Source of the DNA: LD21 sp963715785
GTDB taxonomy: Bacteria > Bacteroidota > Bacteroidia > Bacteroidales > VadinHA17
DNA length: 64,000 nt
Assembly (NCBI GenBank): GCA_963715785.1
Contig: OY970276.1
Span: 4,154,001 to 4,218,000, forward strand
Direction of reading: 5' to 3'
In this document: piece by piece, positions 36,751 through 44,922 of the stretch
How positions within the stretch are numbered: the stretch's first letter is position 1
Layout: every line of letters starts with the position of its first letter
Translations under genes and position numbers: made by a program
Notes under the pieces: model-generated
Databases searched by the model: none
Told to the model about the DNA's origin: nothing
What the model saw: only the letters and a program-made list of their open reading frames with translations

Positions 36751-37494
36751 CTATTTATTCTCTTCCATTTTCAAAGGCTTGAAAGAGACCTCTTTAAAGA
36801 AGACAACATCTTTATCGCTGTGGTTCTGAATTCCCATAAAACCAAATTCAGGGCGCAGTCCGCGCTGAGGTTCGAAATCAAATTTACGCGGAGGGACGGG
36901 ATCCCCTTCTTTGAAATCCGTCACTTTCACGCCATTAAGATAAACAATAGTGCGCAAGCCATCCAGCGTTATTTCCATGGTGTTCCATTGCGGACCGGGT
37001 TTACCCGTTTTCGCTAAAGGCTTTGTAAGTGAATATAGCATTCCGGTGTAATGATAATCATCTTCACCAGAAGCTTCAGGATTGTTATCTATCTGAACTT
37101 CATATCCATAATTTACCGGCATCCATTCTTCACGGGGTTCAACAGGGATGCGGATAAATACTCCGGAATTGCTGTTTTCATCGCGCATTCTGTAGACCAC
37201 CCTGATCGTACAATTGCCGAACATTCCTCCAGTCCAGTACAAAAGCCCCATTCCTCCCGAGGATTTAATGAGACCATCTTCAACAAAATGCTTTCCGGGA
37301 CCTACCTGCTTCCAGCCTGTCAGATCCCTGCCGTTAAACAGAGGTATCCACTGTGATGTATCAGCAACAGCGACACCTGCCGATGCGGTGTTTGTAATAA
37401 ATACAAGGCATATCAGCATGACTGACATTAGCAATGTTCTGGCTGAGAAAATCCGCGCCGTGGTTCTCCGCGTTTCATTTGATTCTTTTTTCAT
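36751..37494 (-). CDS. Exported DUF1080 protein (third copy)
   Basis: Beta-sandwich protein of 247 residues with an N-terminal hydrophobic segment (LLMSVMLICLVFITNTASA) acting as signal peptide. Family blocks are WIPLFNGRDLTGWKQVGPG, SNSGVFIRIPVEPRE, the WNTMEITLDGLRTIVYLNGV strand pair and FGFMGIQNHSDKDVVFFKEV. The last His-containing block reads QNHSD rather than the QDHGD of the other copies, perhaps a different specificity. It is second gene in the FucP operon, 17 bp after the permease. Confidence 0.87.
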   Translation of the reverse strand: MKKESNETRRTTARIFSARTLLMSVMLICLVFITNTASAGVAVADTSQWIPLFNGRDLTGWKQVGPGKHFVEDGLIKSSGGMGLLYWTGGMFGNCTIRVVYRMRDENSNSGVFIRIPVEPREEWMPVNYGYEVQIDNNPEASGEDDYHYTGMLYSLTKPLAKTGKPGPQWNTMEITLDGLRTIVYLNGVKVTDFKEGDPVPPRKFDFEPQRGLRPEFGFMGIQNHSDKDVVFFKEVSFKPLKMEENK

Positions 37495-37511
37495 TGTAAA
37501 ATTTTTTAAAA

Positions 37512-38762
37512 TTAATTAGTGACTTTCTTTCTTATTGTAGCATTCTGAATAATAGGTTTTGCCCAGAAGCTTAAGCTCAGTATATAAATTAATGGCAGAT
37601 ATAGTATCGTCATTCCTGCCTGTAATCCGATAATGTCCTTCAGTTTGCCGATCAAAAGCGAAAATATCGCTCCGCCCGCAATTGCCGTACACAAGATTCC
37701 GGCAAAGGAACCATGATATCTTGCAACACTGTTAAGAGCGAGAGAAAAAATAATCCCATACATTACAGAGAGACAAAAGCCCAGAGCAGGAAAACCATAT
37801 AGGGCCATTTTAGCATTGCCAAAAAGTGTCAGGGTAAGTACAATAAAACATGTGGCGGCAAAAATACGCAATACCACCTTACTGTCGAGGATTTTCAACA
37901 GCACAAGGCCCAGAACACAGCCAACTGTCATCATGCCCCAAAACAGGCCTACTGTTGCAGCCCCTTCCGTTTCGGGTCGGAAACCATGATAAGTGCGTAA
38001 AAATTCTGATATCCAGTTAGCGATTCCCTGTTCCATACCTACATAGGCGAATATACCAAGGAAAAAGAGGATAACAGTCTTCTGTTTGAATAGTTCAACA
38101 TGCGTTGCCCATGCTCCGACAATTTCATCTTCTTTCCTGACAACCTTAGGAAAATGAACCAGCAGAATTATTGCAACCATCAGGAAACTTATAAAAGCAA
38201 AGATCCAGTAGATTGATACCCAGGCTAATTTATGAGGTGTGATTGTTGAAATGAAATTGATAAATATGCCCTGTCCTATGTGCTGATTGCTGAGATTTGA
38301 CACGAGGTATGAATAAACAAAAGGGCTCAGGAAAGAGGCAATTCCGAATACGAGCTGAACTATCAGATTGTTGAAAGCAAAATTTTCTTCCCCGCCCGTG
38401 ACCCTGAGAAGCGGAAATAATGCGACCTGAAGGAGCGCCATTCCGCAGCCGATAAGAAACAATGAGCCTAAGAATACGGGGAATACCGGAACAAGGGAAA
38501 AAAGCAGAGCGCCTGAAAATGCAAGTATCCAGGCAAAAACCAGACTTTTCTTTTCATCATATTTTTGAACGATCATTCCGGAAGGGATGGACATTAGGGC
38601 GTATGCAATAAAAAAAGAAAATGGAAGCAGACCTGTCATTGTGCCATTAAGAGAAAAGCTATCGCTTACATTTGGATTTATAGATCCCAGAATATTAGTG
38701 AGGAAGGATATTGCGAAGAAGATGAAAAAGATAAGGAGGACCAGGTAATAATTTCGTTTCAT
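37512..38762 (-). CDS. MFS sugar permease, FucP-like (fucose/glucose/galactose:H+ symporter family)
   Basis: Inner-membrane proton-coupled sugar importer of 416 residues with 12 hydrophobic segments. Typical FucP-family blocks are FFFAISFLTNILGSINPNV-like TM1, AYALMSIPSGMIVQKYDEKK after TM2, GCGMALLQVALFPLL (TM4) and FAYVGMEQGIANWISEFL (TM7). The ATG at 38762 is used; an in-frame TTG two codons upstream is less likely. It is the first intact gene of the operon, and its start overlaps the end of a DeoR-family remnant. It probably imports the sugar handled by the downstream enzymes. Confidence 0.9.
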   Translation of the reverse strand: MKRNYYLVLLIFFIFFAISFLTNILGSINPNVSDSFSLNGTMTGLLPFSFFIAYALMSIPSGMIVQKYDEKKSLVFAWILAFSGALLFSLVPVFPVFLGSLFLIGCGMALLQVALFPLLRVTGGEENFAFNNLIVQLVFGIASFLSPFVYSYLVSNLSNQHIGQGIFINFISTITPHKLAWVSIYWIFAFISFLMVAIILLVHFPKVVRKEDEIVGAWATHVELFKQKTVILFFLGIFAYVGMEQGIANWISEFLRTYHGFRPETEGAATVGLFWGMMTVGCVLGLVLLKILDSKVVLRIFAATCFIVLTLTLFGNAKMALYGFPALGFCLSVMYGIIFSLALNSVARYHGSFAGILCTAIAGGAIFSLLIGKLKDIIGLQAGMTILYLPLIYILSLSFWAKPIIQNATIRKKVTN

Positions 38763-38769
38763 ACACAAG

Positions 38770-38955
38770 TTTTAAGTGATTCTCAGGATTTGCCGCAATA
38801 AGCACGTTTACACCTAAAACTCTGATCTCCTGAAGTATAACCGGCGGAATGCCACTGTCACTGATCAGTGTATCAATTTCAGACAGAGGAGCTATTGCTG
38901 TTATTCCCTTACTCAGTAACCTGGATGAGTCTATCAGTGCGAATACCTTTTTGGG
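38770..38955 (-). pseudogene. DeoR-family regulator remnant (C-terminal third only)
   Basis: The minus strand translates, without a start codon, as KKVFALIDSSRL ... AIAPLSEIDTLISDSG ... VILQEIRVLGVNVLIA. This is the end of the DeoR sugar-sensing domain (typically K-V-x-V-L-A-D-S-S-K and L-S-E-I-D-x-L-I-T-D). A TGA in frame at 38956-38958 closes it upstream, and no helix-turn-helix region is found before it. About 60 of ~250 residues remain. It lies directly upstream of the FucP-like permease, where a local regulator would sit, so a former operon regulator seems to have been lost. Confidence 0.72.
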
Positions 38956-39011
38956 TCAACGCATGAGTTCATTCCCCTGAAAATATTGTTAGGTTACGTT
39001 TTATTTCATAC

Positions 39012-39019
39012 CAAAATTA
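39012..39019 (-). promoter_or_regulatory. -7 promoter element upstream of the DeoR remnant and FucP operon
   Basis: CAAAATTA reads TAATTTTG on the minus strand, an exact TAnnTTTG match. It would drive the operon through a leader of ~240 nt containing the DeoR debris, so it may be the promoter of the lost regulator gene. Confidence 0.4.
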
Positions 39020-39217
39020 GAAAAATATTATTTGATATATAACGAAACAGGAAAATTAATTCGACAATGCCGGAATAGTGACTTTGATGTAAGCCGGGCT
39101 GCCATAAAACAAGTGTGCTGACAGTCTAAAGCAAATAAGGCCCACATACGGTTTAGCGATTACAGTGCCAGTTTTGGATTCTTCTTAAAAAAGAAATAAA
39201 TTGCCGGAAAATGATTC

Positions 39218-39691
39218 ATGGAAACTAAGCATTTCACGCTCAGCTCAGTTGAGAACAACAGGCTGATAAAAATTATCCAGGTATTATTCGGCCTCGTTTG
39301 TTTTGCTGTTGCTGTATTCTGGCTGATATTCAGCTTCAGAACAGTGAAGATTGAGAGATCTCTTTGGATAACAATTATCTTTCTGGCCGGTTTCGGATTT
39401 TACCAGGTATGGTCAGGTCTGGGAAAGGCGGCAAGATTTATTGAAATAGGTTCTGAAAAAATTATTATTAAGAAGACCATTTTTCTTCCTCCCTCGCAGC
39501 TGTCTGCCAACGAAATTCAAAAAATTGAAGTGTACCCTTTCAATCTTATTTTCTTCCTGAAAAACAATAAGAAAATATTACTCAGGCTCAGCACTACTTA
39601 CGTGGAGACCAACGAAAAAATTAAGGATGAAGTTCTCACTTTCGGGGAAGAAAACTCTATCAATATTGAGTTCATTGACGAGAAGATATGA
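39218..39691 (+). CDS. Hypothetical membrane protein (two helices + PH-like domain)
   Basis: Protein of 157 residues with two adjacent transmembrane helices (about 19-40 and 50-68), followed by a cytosolic beta-rich part (IEIGSEKIIIKKTIFLPPSQLSAN as alternating strands). This arrangement resembles bacterial PH-domain (bPH) membrane proteins, but no family motif is certain. It stands alone between the FucP operon and the YiaK-like gene, convergent with the latter. Function is unknown. Confidence 0.7.
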   Translation: METKHFTLSSVENNRLIKIIQVLFGLVCFAVAVFWLIFSFRTVKIERSLWITIIFLAGFGFYQVWSGLGKAARFIEIGSEKIIIKKTIFLPPSQLSANEIQKIEVYPFNLIFFLKNNKKILLRLSTTYVETNEKIKDEVLTFGEENSINIEFIDEKI

Positions 39692-39746
39692 GCTCAGTCC
39701 TCTACAGAATTTTCAATTTTGAATGGAATTGCAGATGAAGATCATA

Positions 39747-40766
39747 TCATAGATTCAGTAATTTTTCCCAGACAGCAACAGGGACAGGAATCCCGTTTTT
39801 CAAATTCTCTTTTCTCAGTTGAGGGACATTTTCCCCCGGGTATCTGATTTCGGATGAAGGATCGGATGGATCAGATTTATGCAAATCTTCAATTATCTGA
39901 TTTATTGAAGTTTCAATTGCCGGAAAGTTATAAAGTTTTTTGATGTCAATAGAAATAAATACCTGGGACACACTATATTCCGAATTACAACTCTTGATCT
40001 GGTGTGTCGACAGTCCGCCGGAAAATATCGTTGCCATGATATCGAGCAATATTGACAAACCCGCCCCTTTCCAGTAACCTGCAGGCAGAACCCGCCATGA
40101 ATCAAGGATTTCCCCGGGGTTATCTGTAAGTCTGCCATCTTTATTGAAGCCCCCCGGATAAGGCAGGGTGAGTCCTTCTTTATTAAAAGCTTCCAGCTTT
40201 CCATAAGAATATTGCGACATGGCAAAATCGAGAACTATTGCTTCTCCGCGATAGGGTACTCCTATCACAAAAGGATTATTGCCGATGCGCGGGTCGGTTG
40301 CACCCCAGGCTGGCATATTCTGGCATGTGTTTGTCCAGCAGATCAGAACAAAACCTTTTCCGGCTGCCTGCCACCCGTATGTTCCTCCGCGCATCCAGTG
40401 ATTGGTGTTCGCCAGCGTTACCATACCAATACCATTTTTGGATGCGAGAAGCATGGCCCTGTCAGTCGCAAAAGTTGCATTGAGCGGGCCGGGGCCCAGA
40501 TTGCCTTCCCATTGCTCAAAAGATCCGGTATCATGTATAAGCGACGGAACTTCCTCAGGTTTAACATACCCGTCAGTAACATTTTTTATGAACCTGGGAA
40601 ACCTGTTAATGCCATGGGAATTGACTCCATCTAAACTATTCATTGCAAATATTTCAGCGCACTTGTCGGCATTTAGTTCAGAAAAACCAACTCCAGTAAG
40701 GACCCTGAAAAATTCAGATTTCAGCTTTTCAAAGGGTATTCGTATTGTATTTCCGGAAGTTCCCAT
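39747..40766 (-). CDS. LDH2-family NAD(P) dehydrogenase, YiaK/2,3-diketo-L-gulonate reductase-like
   Basis: Cytosolic oxidoreductase of 339 residues in the malate/L-lactate dehydrogenase type 2 family. The catalytic His is in LDGVNSHGINRFPRFI. GPLNATFATDRAM, ANTNHWMRGGTYGWQAA, GNNPFVIGVPYRGEAIVLDFAMSQ and WKGAGLSILLDIMA follow the family in order. The closest known function by resemblance is YiaK (2,3-diketo-L-gulonate reductase), used in uronate and ascorbate breakdown. It is second gene behind the CE15-like esterase, 57 bp away, which supports a uronate link. Confidence 0.85.
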   Translation of the reverse strand: MGTSGNTIRIPFEKLKSEFFRVLTGVGFSELNADKCAEIFAMNSLDGVNSHGINRFPRFIKNVTDGYVKPEEVPSLIHDTGSFEQWEGNLGPGPLNATFATDRAMLLASKNGIGMVTLANTNHWMRGGTYGWQAAGKGFVLICWTNTCQNMPAWGATDPRIGNNPFVIGVPYRGEAIVLDFAMSQYSYGKLEAFNKEGLTLPYPGGFNKDGRLTDNPGEILDSWRVLPAGYWKGAGLSILLDIMATIFSGGLSTHQIKSCNSEYSVSQVFISIDIKKLYNFPAIETSINQIIEDLHKSDPSDPSSEIRYPGENVPQLRKENLKNGIPVPVAVWEKLLNL

Positions 40767-40781
40767 AAAGTTTTTTACAAT

Positions 40782-40797
40782 AATTGCATATGCAATT
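40782..40797. promoter_or_regulatory. 16-bp perfect palindrome, candidate operator
   Basis: AATTGCATATGCAATT is a perfect 16-bp palindrome in the 57-bp gap between the CE15-like and YiaK-like genes, 15 bp before the YiaK-like start codon. The length and symmetry fit a LacI- or GntR-type dimer site. Confidence 0.45.
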
Positions 40798-40823
40798 TGG
40801 TTCTGCCTTTGCTTACAAGCCGG

Positions 40824-42083
40824 CTATTTCATGAATCTGTCAGCAAAATCCATTATCCATGTCCAATCACGAAGCAGGAGATTATGTGCACCGTCCCTGA
40901 TATGAAAGCCAACTCTCCCGCTGATTATCTGTTTATTCAGCGGAGGCATTGAATCGGGAATTGCAGAATCAATGCCGAGCAGCTTATATACAGGAACATC
41001 ATTATAAAGTGACAAATATGAGCCATGGGGATCGCCCCATAAGTCAAGGTCCGCGCAGTCGATATATAATGGTCGGGGTGCAATAAGCGCCAGCAGCATA
41101 TGCATATCTACGGGCATGGAATCTTCCATGTTGTTGAATTTCTTATAGTTTGTACAGAACCAATGAGGGAATACTGAATTAAGTCGTTCAACGGTTTCTC
41201 CATATCTGCGTCGAGCCAGTGCAGCTCCCCCTGCACCCGATTCATTCGAGACAACCAAAGCAAAACGAGGATCTTCAGCCCCGGCCCACAAAGCAGTCTT
41301 TCCACCGCGGGAATGCCCTATTATCGCAATCTTATCGGGCGAAATATCTTTGTCGCTAACCAGGTAATCCATGCATCGGCTGGCGCCCCAGGCCCACGCA
41401 GCCAGCGTTCCCCATGCATCATCAGGACGCGGAGCATGATCAAGAAGCCCGTGAATTCCGTTTTGAAAATTATCGAAGTTATCAGGATCAAGATCTGCAC
41501 TGCTGAACACCGCCATCCCATATCCTCTTTTCAGTGCTTCCTGAACCGGAAAAAATTCATCATTTAATTTCCACGTCTTATCAGAATTTGTGGCCAGCCA
41601 GTTATCTATCAGCAGAAACGCCGGCACCGGATGCACAGTGTTGTTTGGAGTAAAGACTGTCAGATGTATTATGAGGAACTTTCCGTCATTTTTAATTGTG
41701 ATCTCAACATGCTTTTCAGTGGCGGTTCCTGCCAGTGAATGCCTGTCGGTTTCCACAGTTTTAATCTCCTCCCCATAAGATGTTTCGGGAACTCTGCCAT
41801 AAACATATTTGCGGAACATTTCAATTATTTCAGGTCTGCGCTTCATTGTCCACAAGTCAGCTGAAGTGATCTTTGTCCGATCATTTGATGAAAATAAATC
41901 AGGCAAAGTATAGGAAGGGACCTTGTCTTCAGAATAATTGAATCCGGGAGCCTTAGCAGAAAGCTCCTTCACGGTATTGGGGTTGGCATGCCAGCTTTTG
42001 CTTTCCTGTGCTGATACTGAATTTACAGCAAGAAAAATCATCGGTGAGAAAGCGGAAATTCTCAAAATAGCTTTGATTTTCAT
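40824..42083 (-). CDS. Exported CE15-like glucuronoyl esterase / alpha-beta hydrolase
   Basis: Exported alpha/beta hydrolase of 419 residues with a signal peptide (IKAILRISAFSPMIFLAVNS). CE15 features are visible: FRKYVYGRVPE near the start, GTLAAWAWGASRCMDYL, the nucleophile Ser in GHSRGGKTALWAGAEDPRF, the acidic NESGAGGAALARRRYGE, and APRPLYIDCA with the late His in DGAHNLLLRDW. Such enzymes cut ester bonds between lignin or other alcohols and the glucuronic acid of xylan. The ATG at 42083 is preferred to a TTG at 42098, which falls inside the promoter element. It is followed by a YiaK-like dehydrogenase. Confidence 0.87.
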   Translation of the reverse strand: MKIKAILRISAFSPMIFLAVNSVSAQESKSWHANPNTVKELSAKAPGFNYSEDKVPSYTLPDLFSSNDRTKITSADLWTMKRRPEIIEMFRKYVYGRVPETSYGEEIKTVETDRHSLAGTATEKHVEITIKNDGKFLIIHLTVFTPNNTVHPVPAFLLIDNWLATNSDKTWKLNDEFFPVQEALKRGYGMAVFSSADLDPDNFDNFQNGIHGLLDHAPRPDDAWGTLAAWAWGASRCMDYLVSDKDISPDKIAIIGHSRGGKTALWAGAEDPRFALVVSNESGAGGAALARRRYGETVERLNSVFPHWFCTNYKKFNNMEDSMPVDMHMLLALIAPRPLYIDCADLDLWGDPHGSYLSLYNDVPVYKLLGIDSAIPDSMPPLNKQIISGRVGFHIRDGAHNLLLRDWTWIMDFADRFMK

Positions 42084-42095
42084 ATATGCTTTTTG

Positions 42096-42103
42096 CAAAT
42101 TTA
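42096..42103 (-). promoter_or_regulatory. -7 promoter element for the CE15-YiaK pair
   Basis: CAAATTTA is TAAATTTG on the minus strand, an exact TAnnTTTG match, 12 bp before the ATG at 42083. It rules against the TTG at 42098 as start. Confidence 0.5.
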
Positions 42104-42256
42104 TTAATATTTGCCGATTGCAGGATTTATAATTGCAAGTTACCGGGTTTGAAGAAGTTTATGTTCTCTAACCTGACCGTCCGTGCAAATAATATTACAA
42201 TATTTTGAACATTTTCCTAAAAATGATATTATTCAGTAAGTATTTAAGCAATTGCG

Positions 42257-43099
42257 GTGAACAATAAACTGGATCAATTAATCGAGGACATAAAAGAGGA
42301 AATAGGACTCTTACTGAGTGTAAGTTTCGGGATCTTCCTTTTCATTCTATTCTTCCAGCCTTTTCCATTTACAGGTTTCGACTTTAATAATACCCTGCTT
42401 TTTGTCGGAGGCTTGAGCACTATCGTTTTTCTTATCATGGTATTAATCCGGATAGCCATACCAAGAATTCTGAGAAAGAAATCTGAACAAAGTCCCATGC
42501 TTCTCCTGCCTGCATATTTAAATGGATTTATAATTCTTTTATTAAATTCAGTTGCATTTGTGTTTTATATCCGCTATGTAGGCATGGTCAGCATCACATT
42601 CTTTATCACATTCAAAGCAGTTCTTATCTGTCTGGCTCCTCCCTTCATCTTAAGTGTTTTTGATTCAGTGAACGAGTTAAGACAGCAAAATGAGATGCTT
42701 ATAGTGGAGAGGAAAATCATACAAAAGCAGATTGAGAAATATGAAGAAGATCTCCTTAATAAATCGATTGAGTTTATCGCGGAAAATGGAACGGATGGTT
42801 TGAATTTGATGATTGCTGAAGTTGTTATGATAAAGTCGGCTGATAATTATGTTGAAGTGGTATATAAGCTGGGAGACGCCTTTAAAAAAAAACTGATCCG
42901 GAATACCCTTAAAAATATTGAACTCCAGGTTAAACAGTATTCCAATTTTATCAGGTGTCACCGAATTTGTATCGTGAATTTGCATTACATCGAGCGCCTT
43001 GCAACAAGTGACAATAATCACTGGCTTATTATTAAAGGATTCGATGAGCAGGTGCCTGTTTCACGTCAATATCTTCTTAAGCTTAAAGAAGCTCTTTAA
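42257..43099 (+). CDS. Membrane-bound LytTR-family DNA-binding regulator
   Basis: Protein of 280 residues with four N-terminal transmembrane helices (about 15-35, 45-65, 80-105 and 110-130), a coiled-coil linker (~135-165) and a C-terminal LytTR DNA-binding domain (MIKSADNYVEVVY; KNIELQVKQYSNFIRCHRICIVNL; VPVSRQYLLKLKEAL). It lacks a receiver domain, so it is a one-component membrane sensor-regulator. It begins with GTG at 42257, as no ATG fits. A fatty acid desaturase gene follows 196 bp downstream and may be its target. Confidence 0.88.
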   Translation: MNNKLDQLIEDIKEEIGLLLSVSFGIFLFILFFQPFPFTGFDFNNTLLFVGGLSTIVFLIMVLIRIAIPRILRKKSEQSPMLLLPAYLNGFIILLLNSVAFVFYIRYVGMVSITFFITFKAVLICLAPPFILSVFDSVNELRQQNEMLIVERKIIQKQIEKYEEDLLNKSIEFIAENGTDGLNLMIAEVVMIKSADNYVEVVYKLGDAFKKKLIRNTLKNIELQVKQYSNFIRCHRICIVNLHYIERLATSDNNHWLIIKGFDEQVPVSRQYLLKLKEAL

Positions 43100-43107
43100 T
43101 GCTCGGG

Positions 43108-43124
43108 GGTGAATGTCATTCACC
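43108..43124. terminator. Short perfect inverted repeat after the LytTR gene
   Basis: GGTGAATG-T-CATTCACC begins 8 bp after the stop codon and is followed by TGCTTTTCC. It could be a weak terminator or a protein-binding dyad. Confidence 0.4.
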
Positions 43125-43216
43125 TGCTTTTCCTGATATCTGCCACACAATGATATCATTAACCCCGATTTCCTGCTGATTAATCACTATTTTTTACACT
43201 CTGTAAATTCTGTATA

Positions 43217-43224
43217 TAACTTTG
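43217..43224 (+). promoter_or_regulatory. -7 promoter element for the desaturase gene
   Basis: TAACTTTG matches TAnnTTTG exactly, 71 bp upstream of the desaturase start codon. Confidence 0.5.
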
Positions 43225-43295
43225 ACCGCAGTTATAATGAAGGAAAAATTATAACAGTGAGTTTTGAGTTTAAATAAATATAAATTGATATTAGT

Positions 43296-44339
43296 ATGTC
43301 AACCGATATAAATGCAAATGACAGGACAAACAGGTCATGGGAGACAGTGATAATGAAGTATAATCACCCCGATCTGAGGAAAAGTTTATGGCAGATCTTC
43401 AATTCTGTGATTCCATATATGTTCATGTGGTATATAATGTACCGTAGTCTGAGTTATTCCTACTGGATCACACTTTTGCTTTCATTAGTCGCATCCGGTT
43501 TTCTGATAAGAATTTTTATCATCTTTCACGATTGCGGCCACAGGTCTTTTTTTGTTACAAAGAGAGCAAACAACATTGTAGGCATGATAATGGGGATCTT
43601 TGCCTTCACGCCATTTTATATCTGGCACCATCAACATTGGATGCATCATGCAACTTCAGGCAATCTTGATAAGCGTGGTATAGGTGATGTTTGGACTATG
43701 ACTTTAAATGAGTATCTGCTTTCCTCGCGCTGGCACCGGTTTCTTTACAGATCATTTCGTAATCCATTTATAATGTTTACAGTAGGGCCTCTTCTGGTGG
43801 TACTGGTTCAAAACCGACTGGCTAAAAAAACATTAACAAAGCAGGAAAAATGGAATGTGTATTTTACAAACTTAATGATCTTTGCAATGGCCGGATCTGT
43901 AAGCCTTTTAATTGGATTAAAGGCCTATCTGTTAATTCAGTTGCCAATCATTTTTATCTCGCACAGTATCGGTCTGTGGCTATTTTACATCCAGCATCAG
44001 TTTGACGATGTAGCCTGGGAACGTGACCGCAATTGGGATTACAAAAAATCAGCTATCACAGGTAGTTCATTTCTTAAACTGCCAGCCGTCCTGCAATGGT
44101 TTACCGGTAATATCGGTTTCCATCATGTCCATCATCTGAGTTCAAGAATACCAAATTATTACCTCGCAAAATGTCATTATGAGAACGAAATCTTCAGGGA
44201 TATCAAGCCAATTAAGTTATTCTCAACATTCAGGGCATTGACTCTGGGGCTTTGGGATGAAGCAAACCGCAGGATGATAAGTTTCAGAAAAATAGCTGAT
44301 CATCAGGCTGACATGAGTTCTTCACTGGTGACAATGTGA
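43296..44339 (+). CDS. Membrane fatty acid desaturase (DesA/delta-12-type)
   Basis: Integral membrane di-iron desaturase of 347 residues. All three histidine boxes are present: FHDCGHRSFF (HxxxH), HHQHWMHHAT (HxxHH) and IGFHHVHHLS (HxxHH), separated by paired transmembrane helices. It introduces a double bond in acyl chains of membrane lipids and needs oxygen and an electron donor. A soluble ferredoxin-reductase-like flavoprotein is 11 kb away (55142-55813). An oxygen-using enzyme in a genome with anaerobe-like features argues for at least microaerobic life. Its 3' end overlaps pncA by 37 bp on the other strand. Confidence 0.93.
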   Translation: MSTDINANDRTNRSWETVIMKYNHPDLRKSLWQIFNSVIPYMFMWYIMYRSLSYSYWITLLLSLVASGFLIRIFIIFHDCGHRSFFVTKRANNIVGMIMGIFAFTPFYIWHHQHWMHHATSGNLDKRGIGDVWTMTLNEYLLSSRWHRFLYRSFRNPFIMFTVGPLLVVLVQNRLAKKTLTKQEKWNVYFTNLMIFAMAGSVSLLIGLKAYLLIQLPIIFISHSIGLWLFYIQHQFDDVAWERDRNWDYKKSAITGSSFLKLPAVLQWFTGNIGFHHVHHLSSRIPNYYLAKCHYENEIFRDIKPIKLFSTFRALTLGLWDEANRRMISFRKIADHQADMSSSLVTM

Positions 44340-44917
44340 ACCCCCAGTTTAGCAAGTTCACATTTCACATCGTCAAATTTATCGGGGTACAGAGGGCGTG
44401 ATGCATCTTCAATAAGAGTAGCAGAAAAGCCTTCAAGCATTGAATCGAGGATGGAATAATAAACGCAGATATCCGCAGCCAGTCCGCAAAAATGAATTTC
44501 TGAGACTCCCTTATCTTTAAGATAACCGGAAAGACCGGTGCTTAACTGATGGTTATTATCAAAAAAACCGCTATAGCTGTCAATCGCGGGATCCATTCCT
44601 TTGCGAAAAAGGGCAGCTATCCGGTTTGGCTCTAGATCTTTTTGCAAATCGGCTCCCCGCGATCCCTGTAGACAATGATCGGGCCAGAGAGTTTGCTTAA
44701 TCCCATTAAGAATTATATTCTCAAACGGTTTTCTGTTATAATGGTTTGAAGCGAAGCTCTTATGGCTCGCCGGATGCCAGTCCTGAGTAGCCACAACCAG
44801 GTCAAAATAAGGCAGCACCTTGTTAATGACCGGAATTATGTGGTTTCCTTCAGGAACCTCAAGTGGTCCTCCGGGCATAAAATCGTTTTGTACATCTATG
44901 AGAATAAGTGTTTTCAT
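44303..44917 (-). CDS. pncA: Nicotinamidase
   Basis: Isochorismatase-fold amidase of 204 residues that converts nicotinamide to nicotinic acid. The catalytic triad is Asp8 (LIDVQNDFMPGG), Lys106 (LFRKGMDPAIDSYSGFF) and Cys151 (CGLAADICV). The metal-site block is ATQDWHPASHKSFASNH. Its ATG is 5 bp after the stop of pncB, so the two are cotranscribed and work in sequence in NAD salvage. Length is normal. Confidence 0.96.
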   Translation of the reverse strand: MKTLILIDVQNDFMPGGPLEVPEGNHIIPVINKVLPYFDLVVATQDWHPASHKSFASNHYNRKPFENIILNGIKQTLWPDHCLQGSRGADLQKDLEPNRIAALFRKGMDPAIDSYSGFFDNNHQLSTGLSGYLKDKGVSEIHFCGLAADICVYYSILDSMLEGFSATLIEDASRPLYPDKFDDVKCELAKLGVHIVTSEELMSA

Positions 44918-44922
44918 CGATC

